Assembly: GCA_902632275.1 (NCBI GenBank) | Contig: CACPBW010000003.1 | Location: 1-54,551 of the forward strand | Reading direction: 5' to 3' | DNA from: an uncultured Pelagibacteraceae bacterium | GTDB taxonomy: Bacteria; Pseudomonadota; Alphaproteobacteria; Pelagibacterales; Pelagibacteraceae | DNA: 54,551 nt | In this document: positions 39,992 through 47,460 of the stretch, piece by piece | How positions within the stretch are numbered: position 1 is the stretch's first letter | Layout: each line of letters starts with the position of its first letter | Translations under genes and position numbers: made by a program | The notes under the pieces: model-generated | Databases searched by the model: none | Told to the model about the DNA's origin: nothing | What the model saw: only the letters and a program-made list of their open reading frames with translations

Positions 39992-40485
39992 TGAAAAGAA
40001 ATGTTTTATACCCTGGTACTTTTGATCCAATTACGTATGGTCATATAGATTTAATAAAAAAGGCGCTTAATATCGTTGATACAGTTATAGTAGCTATTTC
40101 TGAAAATAGTAATAAAAATTATTTGTTCGAATCGTCAGAAAGATTAGAAATTGTAAAAAAAGCTTTATTCAAGGATTTAAAATTAAGTAATAAAAAAGTT
40201 AAAGTAATTACTTTTAATTCATTGACTACTTCTTTGTGTAGAAAAATGAATTCTAAAATTATATTAAGAGGTTTAAGAGCTGTTTCAGATTTTGAATATG
40301 AGTACCAATTAGCAGGGATGAACAAAAAATTAAATAATAAAATTGAAACTATGTTCCTAATGTCTGATATTGAGAATCAAATAATATCTTCTAATTTTGT
40401 AAAAGAAATTATTGAGCTCGGTGGTGATATTAGAAAATTTACGACACCAAGTACCATTAAAGCTTTAAAAAATAAATATGCGTAA
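39991..40485 (+). CDS. coaD: Phosphopantetheine adenylyltransferase
   Basis: A 164-residue enzyme that makes dephospho-CoA. The nucleotidyltransferase motif PGTFDPITYGH is at residues 8-18. LRGLRAVSDFEYEYQLAGMNKKL and SSNFVKEI are further family blocks. It overlaps gyrA by one base and the cyclophilin gene by 8 bases. Confidence 0.95.
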   Translation: MKRNVLYPGTFDPITYGHIDLIKKALNIVDTVIVAISENSNKNYLFESSERLEIVKKALFKDLKLSNKKVKVITFNSLTTSLCRKMNSKIILRGLRAVSDFEYEYQLAGMNKKLNNKIETMFLMSDIENQIISSNFVKEIIELGGDIRKFTTPSTIKALKNKYA

Positions 40486-41032
40486 GTATTTTTTATATAT
40501 ATTTTTAATTTTTTTTTTATCAAATAACTTAATAGCAAAGGAGAATATAATGATATTAAAACTTAAAACTGGAGATGTTGAAATTGAACTGTTTGAAGAC
40601 ATTGCACCAAAACATGTAGAAAGAATAAAAAAATTAGCTAATGAAGGTAAATATGATAACGTAGTTTTTCATAGAGTTATCGACGGGTTTATGGCTCAAA
40701 CTGGCGATGTGCAATTTGGTAATTCATCTAATGCACAGTATAATATTGATAGAGCCGGTATGGGCGGGTCTGAACTTCCAGATTTACCTGCCGAATTCAG
40801 TGATATACCACATTTAAGAGGAACAATGTCAATGGCCAGATCTTCTGATCCAAATAGTGCAAATAGTCAATTCTTTATTTGCTTTGAAGATGCTCCACAT
40901 TTGGACCGTAATTATACAGTTTTTGGAAAAGTAGTTAAGGGAATGGAATTTGTAGATAAAATAAAACGTGGCGCAGGTCCTAACGGTTCAGTTTCAGATC
41001 CTGATAAGATCATTAGTTTTAAATCGAAGTAA
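40478..41032 (+). CDS. ppi: Peptidyl-prolyl cis-trans isomerase (cyclophilin) with signal peptide and an internal start
   Basis: A 184-residue cyclophilin. Residues 1-20 form a Sec signal peptide. The catalytic domain has VVFHRVIDGFMAQTGD, SMARSSDPNSANSQFFI and HLDRNYTVFGKV. A strong ribosome binding site AAGGAG (40538-40543) lies 6 bases before an internal ATG at 40550 (Met25). Starting there gives a 160-residue protein without the signal. Many alphaproteobacteria have two cyclophilin genes here, one exported and one cytosolic. This single gene may supply both forms. The usual queA between cyclophilin and tgt is absent. Confidence 0.9.
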   Translation: MRKYFLYIFLIFFLSNNLIAKENIMILKLKTGDVEIELFEDIAPKHVERIKKLANEGKYDNVVFHRVIDGFMAQTGDVQFGNSSNAQYNIDRAGMGGSELPDLPAEFSDIPHLRGTMSMARSSDPNSANSQFFICFEDAPHLDRNYTVFGKVVKGMEFVDKIKRGAGPNGSVSDPDKIISFKSK

Positions 41033-41040
41033 AATGATTA

Positions 41041-42153
41041 ATGTCATTAAAAAAGTTTTCGTTTAAGATTTTATCGAAAGAACAATACGCTAGAACCGGT
41101 ATTATATATACAAGTAGAGGAAAAATTCATACACCAGCATTTATGCCTGTTGGCACACAGGCAACTGTAAAGGCTGTTTTTATAGACGATATAATCAAAA
41201 CTGGAAGCGAGATAATTTTAGCAAATACTTATCATTTAATGCTTAGACCTGGTGTTGAAAGAATTAAAAAACATAATGGTCTTCATAAGTTTATGAATTG
41301 TAAACTACCTATACTTACAGATTCTGGTGGTTTTCAAGTAATGTCACTTTCAAGGTTAAATAAAATTGATAGGGAAAAGGGTGCTATTTTTAATTCACAC
41401 ATCGATGGTAAAAAATTCATATTAAGCCCAGAGGAGAGTATAAGAATACAAAAAGGTTTAAATTCCGACATTGTAATGGTTATGGATGAATGTCCCAAGA
41501 ATACAAAAGATAAAAATAAAATAAAAGCTTCATTAGATCTATCTATGTATTGGGCTAAAAGATCAAAAGATGCTTTTGGTACAAATAAATTAAAAGGATT
41601 ATTTGGTATTGTTCAAGGAGGTTTATTTAACGATCTACGAATAAAATCCTTGGAAAAATTATTAGATATAAATTTTGATGGATATGCACTAGGTGGTTTA
41701 GCTGTTGGAGAAACACAAAATGAGATGTTTAATGTCCTTGATGGTATTAAGTCTTTTTTACCACAAAATAAGCCTAGATATTTAATGGGTGTAGGAACGC
41801 CATCAGATATTTTGGGTGCTGTAAAAAGAGGTATAGATATGTTTGACTGTGTATTGCCAACAAGATCTGGAAGAACTGGTCTAGCATTTACATGGAATGG
41901 TAGAATTAATATTAGAAATTCTAAATTTAAATACGATAAATCTCCACTTGATAAAAACTGTAATAAATTTAACTTAAATAAATATTCAAAAAATTATTTA
42001 AATCATCTATTCAATACAAACGAAATATTAGCTTCAATGATTTTGACGTTACATAATATTAATTTCTATCAGGAATTGATGTTAGCCATTAGGCAAAATA
42101 TAAAAAAAGGAACTTTTGAAAGGTTTCATAGGAAATATTTTAATAAAATATGA
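41041..42153 (+). CDS. tgt: Queuine tRNA-ribosyltransferase with incomplete zinc site
   Basis: A 370-residue enzyme that swaps guanine-34 for the queuine precursor in tRNAs with GUN anticodons, such as tRNA-Asn at 11532. The active-site block LTDSGGFQVMSL is near residue 92, and FDCVLPTRSGRTG carries the nucleophilic Asp region. The family's zinc site is C-x-C-x2-C plus His. Here only Cys307 and His338 remain, and the other two positions are Lys309 and Leu312. The surrounding sequence aligns without gaps, so the change is not a frameshift. Confidence 0.93.
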   Translation: MSLKKFSFKILSKEQYARTGIIYTSRGKIHTPAFMPVGTQATVKAVFIDDIIKTGSEIILANTYHLMLRPGVERIKKHNGLHKFMNCKLPILTDSGGFQVMSLSRLNKIDREKGAIFNSHIDGKKFILSPEESIRIQKGLNSDIVMVMDECPKNTKDKNKIKASLDLSMYWAKRSKDAFGTNKLKGLFGIVQGGLFNDLRIKSLEKLLDINFDGYALGGLAVGETQNEMFNVLDGIKSFLPQNKPRYLMGVGTPSDILGAVKRGIDMFDCVLPTRSGRTGLAFTWNGRINIRNSKFKYDKSPLDKNCNKFNLNKYSKNYLNHLFNTNEILASMILTLHNINFYQELMLAIRQNIKKGTFERFHRKYFNKI

Positions 42154-42166
42154 TACCTTTTAAACA

Positions 42167-42195
42167 TTGATTATATTTAAAAAAAGTCTATATAA
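42167..42195 (+). promoter_or_regulatory. Likely ancestral tRNA-Lys promoter, now in front of the split 5' half
   Basis: TTGATT at 42167-42172 and TATATA at 42189-42194 are spaced by 16 bases. This puts transcription start near 42202-42206, at the first base of the 5' tRNA half. The good spacing suggests this was the promoter of the original tRNA-Lys and still fires into the island. The prediction is from pattern only. Confidence 0.5.
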
Positions 42196-42205
42196 GAAAC
42201 ACTTT

Positions 42206-42243
42206 GGGCCGTTAGCTCAGTTGGTAGAGCAATTCCCTTTTAA
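42206..42243 (+). repeat. 5' half of tRNA-Lys, left island junction (attL-like)
   Basis: These 38 bases are identical to 42487-42524, the 5' part of the complete tRNA-Lys gene. They run from the first acceptor base to the end of the anticodon loop CTTTTAA (42237-42243). After that the match stops abruptly (TAAACTGCACAC instead of GGAATGGG). It cannot form a tRNA. Together with the 3' half at 46519 it rebuilds a perfect tRNA-Lys. Confidence 0.95.
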
Positions 42244-42248
42244 TAAAC

Positions 42249-42398
42249 TGCACACATTAAATTTTATTTATTAAATGCTATTAATTTATGATTCTTATAA
42301 GGTGTGCAAAGAATTTGCATAAAATTTTGCATACCTTTTTTGTATTTAAAAGGGTACACATCAAAATAGTGTGTAATTTTGCGCAAGAAACCGCACAT
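42249..42398. repeat. Left-end cluster of TGTGCA-type words (possible integrase arm sites)
   Basis: Related short words in both orientations occur in a gene-free stretch: TGCACACA (42249-42256), GGTGTGCAAAGAA (42301-42313), TTTTGCATACC (42325-42335), GTACACAT, AGTGTGTAA, TTTTGCGCAA and CCGCACAT. GGTGTGCAAA and TTTTGCATACC form an imperfect inverted repeat. The 12-base word GTGTGCAAAGAA (42302-42313) recurs exactly at the right end (46398-46409). No gene is supported between 42154 and 42671 apart from the tRNA. Confidence 0.55.
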
Positions 42399-42454
42399 AT
42401 AAAATCCAATTTATGTTTGAAAAATATTGTTATATTGTTATATAGATCAGTTCC

Positions 42455-42475
42455 TATAATAGCTTTTAAGCTATT
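42455..42475 (+). promoter_or_regulatory. -10 element and small dyad upstream of the complete tRNA-Lys
   Basis: A perfect TATAAT lies at 42455-42460, about 27 bases before the tRNA. It overlaps the dyad AATAGCTT (42458-42465)/AAGCTATT (42468-42475). TTGTTA words occur upstream (42427 and 42435) but with poor spacing. This would let the island express its own tRNA-Lys independently of the original promoter. Confidence 0.45.
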
Positions 42476-42486
42476 CACTGGTTAGT

Positions 42487-42562
<76 letters not shown>

Positions 42563-42674
42563 TTGACTAGCAAAATCAACCTAAATATTCAGTGTGTAAA
42601 AATATTCTATAAAAAATGTTTTTTTTTTTGAGCACATTCTGTGCACAATCAATAAAATTTGATAGGGTGGGGTG

Positions 42675-44096
42675 ATGAATGTTTTAAAGCATATACATGA
42701 TTATGAAAAATCTTCATATCAGTTGATAGGCCAATCTTTTTTTTTATTTCTTGTTATTCCAGCATCTTATTTAATCTTTTTAAATGCAATGGGTTTGAAT
42801 GAAGAGATAATAATCCAAAAATTTCAGAGTCCAAATTTTTTTAATGTAAATTTTAAATATGTTTATTATTTAGAAACTATTTCTAAATACCTATGTATTA
42901 TACTGCCAGTAAATTTTTTATTATTATTATTAATTAATTATTATGTTGGACTTGATCACAATAAAGTAACATCTATATATATCCCACTATATAAAATCAC
43001 CTGGCCAATTATAAAAATTTCTAGCTTATTAATAATCATTATTTTTACTTTCTTTATAACAATTTTATTTAATAACATCTTTCCACCTATACCAATGAGA
43101 GCATGGACAATTGTACCATTAGGAGCAACTGCTTTAGGATGTTTTGGAGTCTTTTTTATGATTATCGATATAATTAGAAAATTTGATAAAAAAAATTACA
43201 TGCAAATATATGGAATAAAAGTATCAGTCAAAGATCAGCCAGACCTTTTTAAAATGATTAGTAATTGTTCAAAAAAAATTAAGACTGAAGTACCGGAAAA
43301 TGTCATATTGGGAAGCACTGACGGTTTTTTTGTAACATCTTCTGATGTGATTGTTTTTAACAAGGAAAATGCAAAAGTTTTAAAAGGTAAAACTTTATAT
43401 ATACCATTAATTTATTTGGAAATTTTAACTAAAGATGAGTTAACAAGTATTATAGGACATGAGTTGGCTCATTTTTCAGGTGAGGACACAGAGTATGCAT
43501 TGAAATTTAATCCTATAATTTTTTCTTTAAAACAAAAATTCGCATCATTCGATAAAGGTTTTGAAGAAGCAAAAGAGAATGAAAATGAAAGTGGATTAAC
43601 TGGAAAAATTGGCGGTTTTTTTATGAGATTTTTTTTAGTAATGCTCTTAAATCCAGTCGCTTATATTGCTATCAATCTAATTAAAAAGGATAGTAAAATT
43701 TGTATTAATCAAGAATTAAGAGCAGACAAAATTGGCTCAAGTCTTTGTAATAATAAAAAAAGTTTAATTACAGGTCTCTGTAAATTTTATATCTTCTCTC
43801 ATATTTACAATAATCTATATGAAGAAACGAGTGACAAAAAAAAATCTTTAACAAAAACTTTCAATAAAAATTTAAAAACATATATGTCAAATTTTAATAT
43901 TAAAAAAGATCTTAAAAATATAATGGAATATGAGATGATTCATCCTTCAGACACACACCCACCCATTAAAGATAGAATGAAAAATATTGGAATTAATATT
44001 AAACAAATCAGTAAATCAGATTTAGAGAAAAAAACTCCAGCAGCCACTGAATTAATAATAAATTATGACTATTATGATGAAATTTTATCAATTTAA
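42675..44096 (+). CDS. M48-like integral membrane metallopeptidase
   Basis: A 473-residue protein with four hydrophobic segments in the first 180 residues and probably one near residues 310-330. The zinc motif HELAH is at residues 262-266, and a downstream ELRADKIGS (about 347-355) supplies the third ligand, as in M48 (HtpX/Ste24-like) peptidases. DTHPPIKDRMKNIG near the end matches the family's THPP-R block. A purine-rich ribosome binding site (GGGTGGGG) precedes the ATG at 42675; a GTG one codon earlier is less likely. It is island cargo. The substrate is unknown. Confidence 0.85.
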   Translation: MNVLKHIHDYEKSSYQLIGQSFFLFLVIPASYLIFLNAMGLNEEIIIQKFQSPNFFNVNFKYVYYLETISKYLCIILPVNFLLLLLINYYVGLDHNKVTSIYIPLYKITWPIIKISSLLIIIIFTFFITILFNNIFPPIPMRAWTIVPLGATALGCFGVFFMIIDIIRKFDKKNYMQIYGIKVSVKDQPDLFKMISNCSKKIKTEVPENVILGSTDGFFVTSSDVIVFNKENAKVLKGKTLYIPLIYLEILTKDELTSIIGHELAHFSGEDTEYALKFNPIIFSLKQKFASFDKGFEEAKENENESGLTGKIGGFFMRFFLVMLLNPVAYIAINLIKKDSKICINQELRADKIGSSLCNNKKSLITGLCKFYIFSHIYNNLYEETSDKKKSLTKTFNKNLKTYMSNFNIKKDLKNIMEYEMIHPSDTHPPIKDRMKNIGINIKQISKSDLEKKTPAATELIINYDYYDEILSI

Positions 44097-44120
44097 TTTA
44101 ATGTATGATATAATAAGAGA

Positions 44121-44642
44121 ATGTTAGAAATGATCAATAACTTTGCAGGTTTTAACTTAGCAGCAATACTGTTTGCTTTAATTAGTGGGGGAATTTTTAT
44201 GATAATTTTTCATTATCTAATAATGCCTATATTAACTTTGGTTCTAATTAAACCATTAGCAACCGTTATTGAAACTACAGTAAATTTTTTCAGTAACACT
44301 GTTACAAGTGATAATCAAAGAGACTCTACAGCTCACAAAAAAGAATTTTCAGAAAACCTGGTTAATTGGTTTTCAAATTATTTTATTTTAAAAGTTTTTA
44401 TTTTCCTTTATCTACCTTTTTTTGTATTAATTTATATTTTTGAGTCCTTTGAAAAAGATTATAAACTATCACAATTCAATGAGTCTTTCTTTGTTGATAT
44501 TTTTATCGGATCTTTAATTTTTTTATCTATAGTCTTAACAATTTCTATAGTTGCAAAATTAGGAAAAATGGGATTTAAATCAACATTTGTATTAAGTTTT
44601 ATCTTCTTATTTTTTTTAGGATTTATTCAATATTTTATTTAG
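44121..44642 (+). CDS. Island-encoded membrane protein of unknown function
   Basis: A 173-residue protein with about four membrane spans (near residues 12-46, 88-110, 130-148 and 153-172) and a polar loop between the first and second. I recognise no family. It lies 24 bases after the peptidase gene on the same strand and is likely co-transcribed, so it could be the peptidase's partner or substrate. That is a guess from position. Confidence 0.65.
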   Translation: MLEMINNFAGFNLAAILFALISGGIFMIIFHYLIMPILTLVLIKPLATVIETTVNFFSNTVTSDNQRDSTAHKKEFSENLVNWFSNYFILKVFIFLYLPFFVLIYIFESFEKDYKLSQFNESFFVDIFIGSLIFLSIVLTISIVAKLGKMGFKSTFVLSFIFLFFLGFIQYFI

Positions 44643-44682
44643 ATAAAATGGAACTCATTTATAAGGTGGAGGATATATCAAA

Positions 44683-45342
44683 ATGGGTTTTTTTGGTATA
44701 AAAAAAAAGATATCCAAATTTAGTTCTTGGGAAAAAAGTTATATAGAAAAGTTTATTGAAAAACTATTAATAAATTTAAAAGGTAAAAAAATAAGTTTTA
44801 AATATGATTTGGACTCAAATGATGAGAGAAGGCTTGGTATTGAAGTAATACCGAGAGCTAATGCTTATGCGGGGAATAAATGGTCTGACAGAGCTTTTGA
44901 GGATACTTACATTAATACAGATTTAATTTCCTATGATATTTTAAAAAATGGAAAAAAGATAAATCGTATTAATTTTCTAAAATATTATACAAATCGTGTG
45001 ATTACTAAAGATTTTGTTTCACTTTATATTACATTAGATAAAAATGATAATGATAATTATCATAAATTTGAACATCATCATGGTTTAGGTTTTAGATTTC
45101 ATCACAAGTATAATCAACATGGACAACTTCCTTTAAATGAACATATAGATTATTCAAATTTTAAGTACAATCCTATTGGAACTACTTACACAACAACAAA
45201 AACTACAAAATATAAAAAGCCTGTATCTGCAAAAAAACAAGAATTTGAGGATTTTAAGAATATTGAGGGAAGAGGATATGAAGATCTACAAGAATACCTA
45301 AATGATCATAGAATTAGAATTGAAAAGATTCTTAAAAAATGA
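44683..45342 (+). CDS. Island-encoded soluble protein of unknown function, histidine-rich segment
   Basis: A 219-residue soluble protein without signal or membrane spans. The middle part carries a His-rich stretch (KFEHHHGLGFRFHHKYNQHG, about residues 128-147) that could bind metal. The C terminus is charged and probably helical. A clear ribosome binding site (GGTGGAGG) precedes the ATG. No family is recognised. It follows the membrane protein gene on the same strand and precedes another small membrane protein. Confidence 0.65.
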   Translation: MGFFGIKKKISKFSSWEKSYIEKFIEKLLINLKGKKISFKYDLDSNDERRLGIEVIPRANAYAGNKWSDRAFEDTYINTDLISYDILKNGKKINRINFLKYYTNRVITKDFVSLYITLDKNDNDNYHKFEHHHGLGFRFHHKYNQHGQLPLNEHIDYSNFKYNPIGTTYTTTKTTKYKKPVSAKKQEFEDFKNIEGRGYEDLQEYLNDHRIRIEKILKK

Positions 45343-45345
45343 CTT

Positions 45346-45600
45346 ATGAATATAATTATCTATATTATTGTATTAATAGTACTACTTAGATTTTGGAATA
45401 AGAATAATGAAAAACTTCAAAACTATTCAATAAATATATCAAAAAATAAAAAAAAAAAAGAAACACTTAATCAAAATAGAGAAGGTTTAGCTTTTGACAA
45501 TAAAATATTAGGCTGGATTATAGTAGCACTTATAGTAATAGGTTTTTTATTATTAGGTGAAGATACTCATTGTAGACCAACTTGGTTCAATATTTGTTAA
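45346..45600 (+). CDS. Island-encoded small membrane protein
   Basis: An 84-residue protein with spans at about residues 2-16 and 54-73 and a lysine/asparagine-rich stretch between. It starts 3 bases after the previous stop, so it is co-translated. No family is recognised. Confidence 0.6.
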   Translation: MNIIIYIIVLIVLLRFWNKNNEKLQNYSINISKNKKKKETLNQNREGLAFDNKILGWIIVALIVIGFLLLGEDTHCRPTWFNIC

Positions 45601-45625
45601 AAAGGTTATTTTATATCTACTGTGG

Positions 45626-45856
45626 TTATTCTTTGTCTTTGTAATAGATATACCAAACACCTATAGAGATAATTACAATAATAAAAAGAACATTATATAA
45701 AGTTTCAAAATCTTCATATCTTATAAAATGCAAAATGCTTCTGAAGGGTATGGAGATCAAATATGCTACATTATCAAAAAATGTAAATAAATCTGGCACA
45801 AAACTTCTTACTACTGCTAATTTAGACGCAATAAGTAATAACAATTTTGAAAACAT
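45626..45856 (-). CDS. Possible small membrane protein on the opposite strand
   Basis: A 76-residue protein with a C-terminal membrane span (about residues 54-72) ending in a charged YYKDKE tail, and a moderately hydrophobic N terminus. No ribosome binding site or family is recognised. The frame is the best in an otherwise gene-free gap and the protein looks membrane-like, but chance cannot be excluded. Confidence 0.45.
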   Translation of the reverse strand: MFSKLLLLIASKLAVVRSFVPDLFTFFDNVAYLISIPFRSILHFIRYEDFETLYNVLFIIVIISIGVWYIYYKDKE

Positions 45857-45880
45857 ATTGTTTTTATATTTTGTATATTT

Positions 45881-46300
45881 ATGTATAGTTTAACTATGAA
45901 CGTTAATTATGCATTCAAAAAAACCATATTACTACATTTTCTTATTTTAATTGTCAGTTTAATTGCAAGTTTTTATCATCCTGATCAAGTTATTGAAGCT
46001 AATGAACGTTTTGAGACCAAATGGTTTGAAGATAATGAAGGTGCCTGGTGGGCTGCATTTATTATTGCTCTTGTTTTAATTGCTTCGTATTTTTACAGCT
46101 TGTATGCAATGTATAAATTTAAGTCTTACGGGAAAAAATTGTACATCTATCTATTGATTTTCTTTACATTGTTGAATTTAGTTTTAGGTAATGTCGCATT
46201 TAGTGCTTTGGAGATAACATTGTATGAAATTAGTTTAATGCTTAATGGTGCACTAGTAATATTCTTATATTTTACCCCTATAAAACAAAAATTTGATTAG
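45881..46300 (+). CDS. Island-encoded four-span membrane protein
   Basis: A 139-residue protein with four hydrophobic segments (about residues 12-30, 54-77, 86-104 and 109-131) and an acidic loop with WFEDNEGAWWA after the first. It may start at a second ATG (45896), which removes five residues. It is the last gene before the right island end. The family is unknown. Confidence 0.6.
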   Translation: MYSLTMNVNYAFKKTILLHFLILIVSLIASFYHPDQVIEANERFETKWFEDNEGAWWAAFIIALVLIASYFYSLYAMYKFKSYGKKLYIYLLIFFTLLNLVLGNVAFSALEITLYEISLMLNGALVIFLYFTPIKQKFD

Positions 46301-46356
46301 ATAATTTTAATCATTAAACATTTTGATATAATTAAACCTCAAATTTCAGAATTTAG

Positions 46357-46474
46357 CACACTATTAAATTTGAGCAAATTTAGCAGGTGTGCACAGAGTG
46401 TGCAAAGAAGTGTGTAAACTTTTAAAAAGACTCCATAAAACTAACCTGATTTTTGTGCACATTTTTTGCACACC
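46357..46474. repeat. Right-end cluster of TGTGCA-type words (possible integrase arm sites)
   Basis: In 120 gene-free bases there are TAGCACAC, GGTGTGCACAGAG (46386-46398), GTGTGCAAAGAA (46398-46409, identical to 42302-42313), AGTGTGTAAAC (46409-46419), GTGCAC (46455-46460) and TTTTTTGCACACC (46462-46474). The last is the reverse complement of GGTGTGCAAAAAA. The same word family occurs near the left end and at 42591-42648. The density and two-orientation layout resemble arm-type sites of phage-like integrases. Confidence 0.55.
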
Positions 46475-46518
46475 ATAAAAAACTTCCATATACAGGGAAC
46501 TTCACTTCGTTTATAGTG

Positions 46519-46565
46519 CTTTTAAGGAATGGGTCGTTGGTTCGAGTCCAACACGGCTCACCATT
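46519..46565 (+). repeat. 3' half of tRNA-Lys, right island junction (attR-like)
   Basis: These 47 bases are identical to 42518-42564: the anticodon loop CTTTTAA, the 3' anticodon strand, variable loop, T-arm, acceptor strand and CCA, plus two further bases. The match to the complete tRNA begins exactly at the loop; the base before it differs (G against C). It cannot form a tRNA alone. Confidence 0.95.
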
Positions 46566-46573
46566 AAGATGTA

Positions 46574-47401
46574 TTAACTAATCTTGATAGGTGGATACTT
46601 TAGTATTATTTCATTCATCCATTCATTTATTTGTTTAATTCTGTTCGCAGATGATGGGTGTGTGCTCATAAACTCTGGAGGTTCTTTCCCTTTATTTGCT
46701 TCCTTCATCCTTTCCCAAATTTTTGTTGTTTCTCTTATATCAAAACCTGATAAGGATGAGAAAATAAGACCTAAATAATCTGCCTCGGTCTCTTGTTTTC
46801 TATTAAATGGATTCATTAAACCTAATTGAGCTAAAAGACCAACAGTATCCATTCCAGTCGTTCTATTTACTTGGCTAATTTTACCACCAGTTAATATATC
46901 AGTTATTTGAAAGGTGGTATTTATAAGTACGCCCCTGCTTGCTCTTTCAACAGAATGTTTTGCAACAGCATGTGCCACTTCATGACCCATAACTGCAGCT
47001 AATCCATTTTTATTTTTGGTAATATCTAGTAATCCTGAATAGACAGCAATTTTCCCGCCAGGCATACACCATGCATTTTTAATTTTTTTATTATCAATTA
47101 AAATATATTCCCATTGAAAATTTGATGTAGGATCCTTAAGATTTTGTTGATAAAAGTACTCACTTATTGAATCTTCCATTTTTTTTCCTATTTCTTTAAT
47201 CTCATCAAGAGTATTCCCAGATTTAATAAGTTTTTCCTTATCTTTTACTTTCTCATAAATTTGCGCAGCTTGTGCGTTTAATTTAGATTCGGGAATCAGC
47301 TTTAACTGTTTTCTGTCAGTAATTGGGGCACTAGTACATGAATTTAATAAAAATCCACCACACCCACAACCAATATACTTTATAAAATTACGTCTATTCA
47401 T
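46574..47401 (-). CDS. M48 metallopeptidase lipoprotein with twin-arginine signal
   Basis: A 275-residue periplasmic zinc peptidase of the LoiP/BepA-like M48 group. The N terminus combines a Tat motif (NRRNFIK, Arg3-Arg4) with a lipobox ending at Cys22 (LLNSC), so it should be a Tat-exported lipoprotein. The zinc motif HEVAH is at residues 140-144, the third ligand is in ETEADYLG, and STHPSSANRI lies near the end. It lies just outside the island, separated from the right tRNA half by 8 bases. It probably takes part in outer-membrane protein quality control. Confidence 0.88.
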   Translation of the reverse strand: MNRRNFIKYIGCGCGGFLLNSCTSAPITDRKQLKLIPESKLNAQAAQIYEKVKDKEKLIKSGNTLDEIKEIGKKMEDSISEYFYQQNLKDPTSNFQWEYILIDNKKIKNAWCMPGGKIAVYSGLLDITKNKNGLAAVMGHEVAHAVAKHSVERASRGVLINTTFQITDILTGGKISQVNRTTGMDTVGLLAQLGLMNPFNRKQETEADYLGLIFSSLSGFDIRETTKIWERMKEANKGKEPPEFMSTHPSSANRIKQINEWMNEIILKYPPIKIS

Positions 47402-47460
47402 TTAGAGTTAGATTTTAAAATCATTATATTATAATATCCATAACATCATTGAAGAGAAAA

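Noticed and set aside
42281..42485. Two 65-codon frames, one on each strand, in the left end of the island
   Set aside because: They mirror each other over the repeat-rich non-coding end, have no ribosome binding site and no protein-like composition. They overlap the TGTGCA words and the tRNA promoter.
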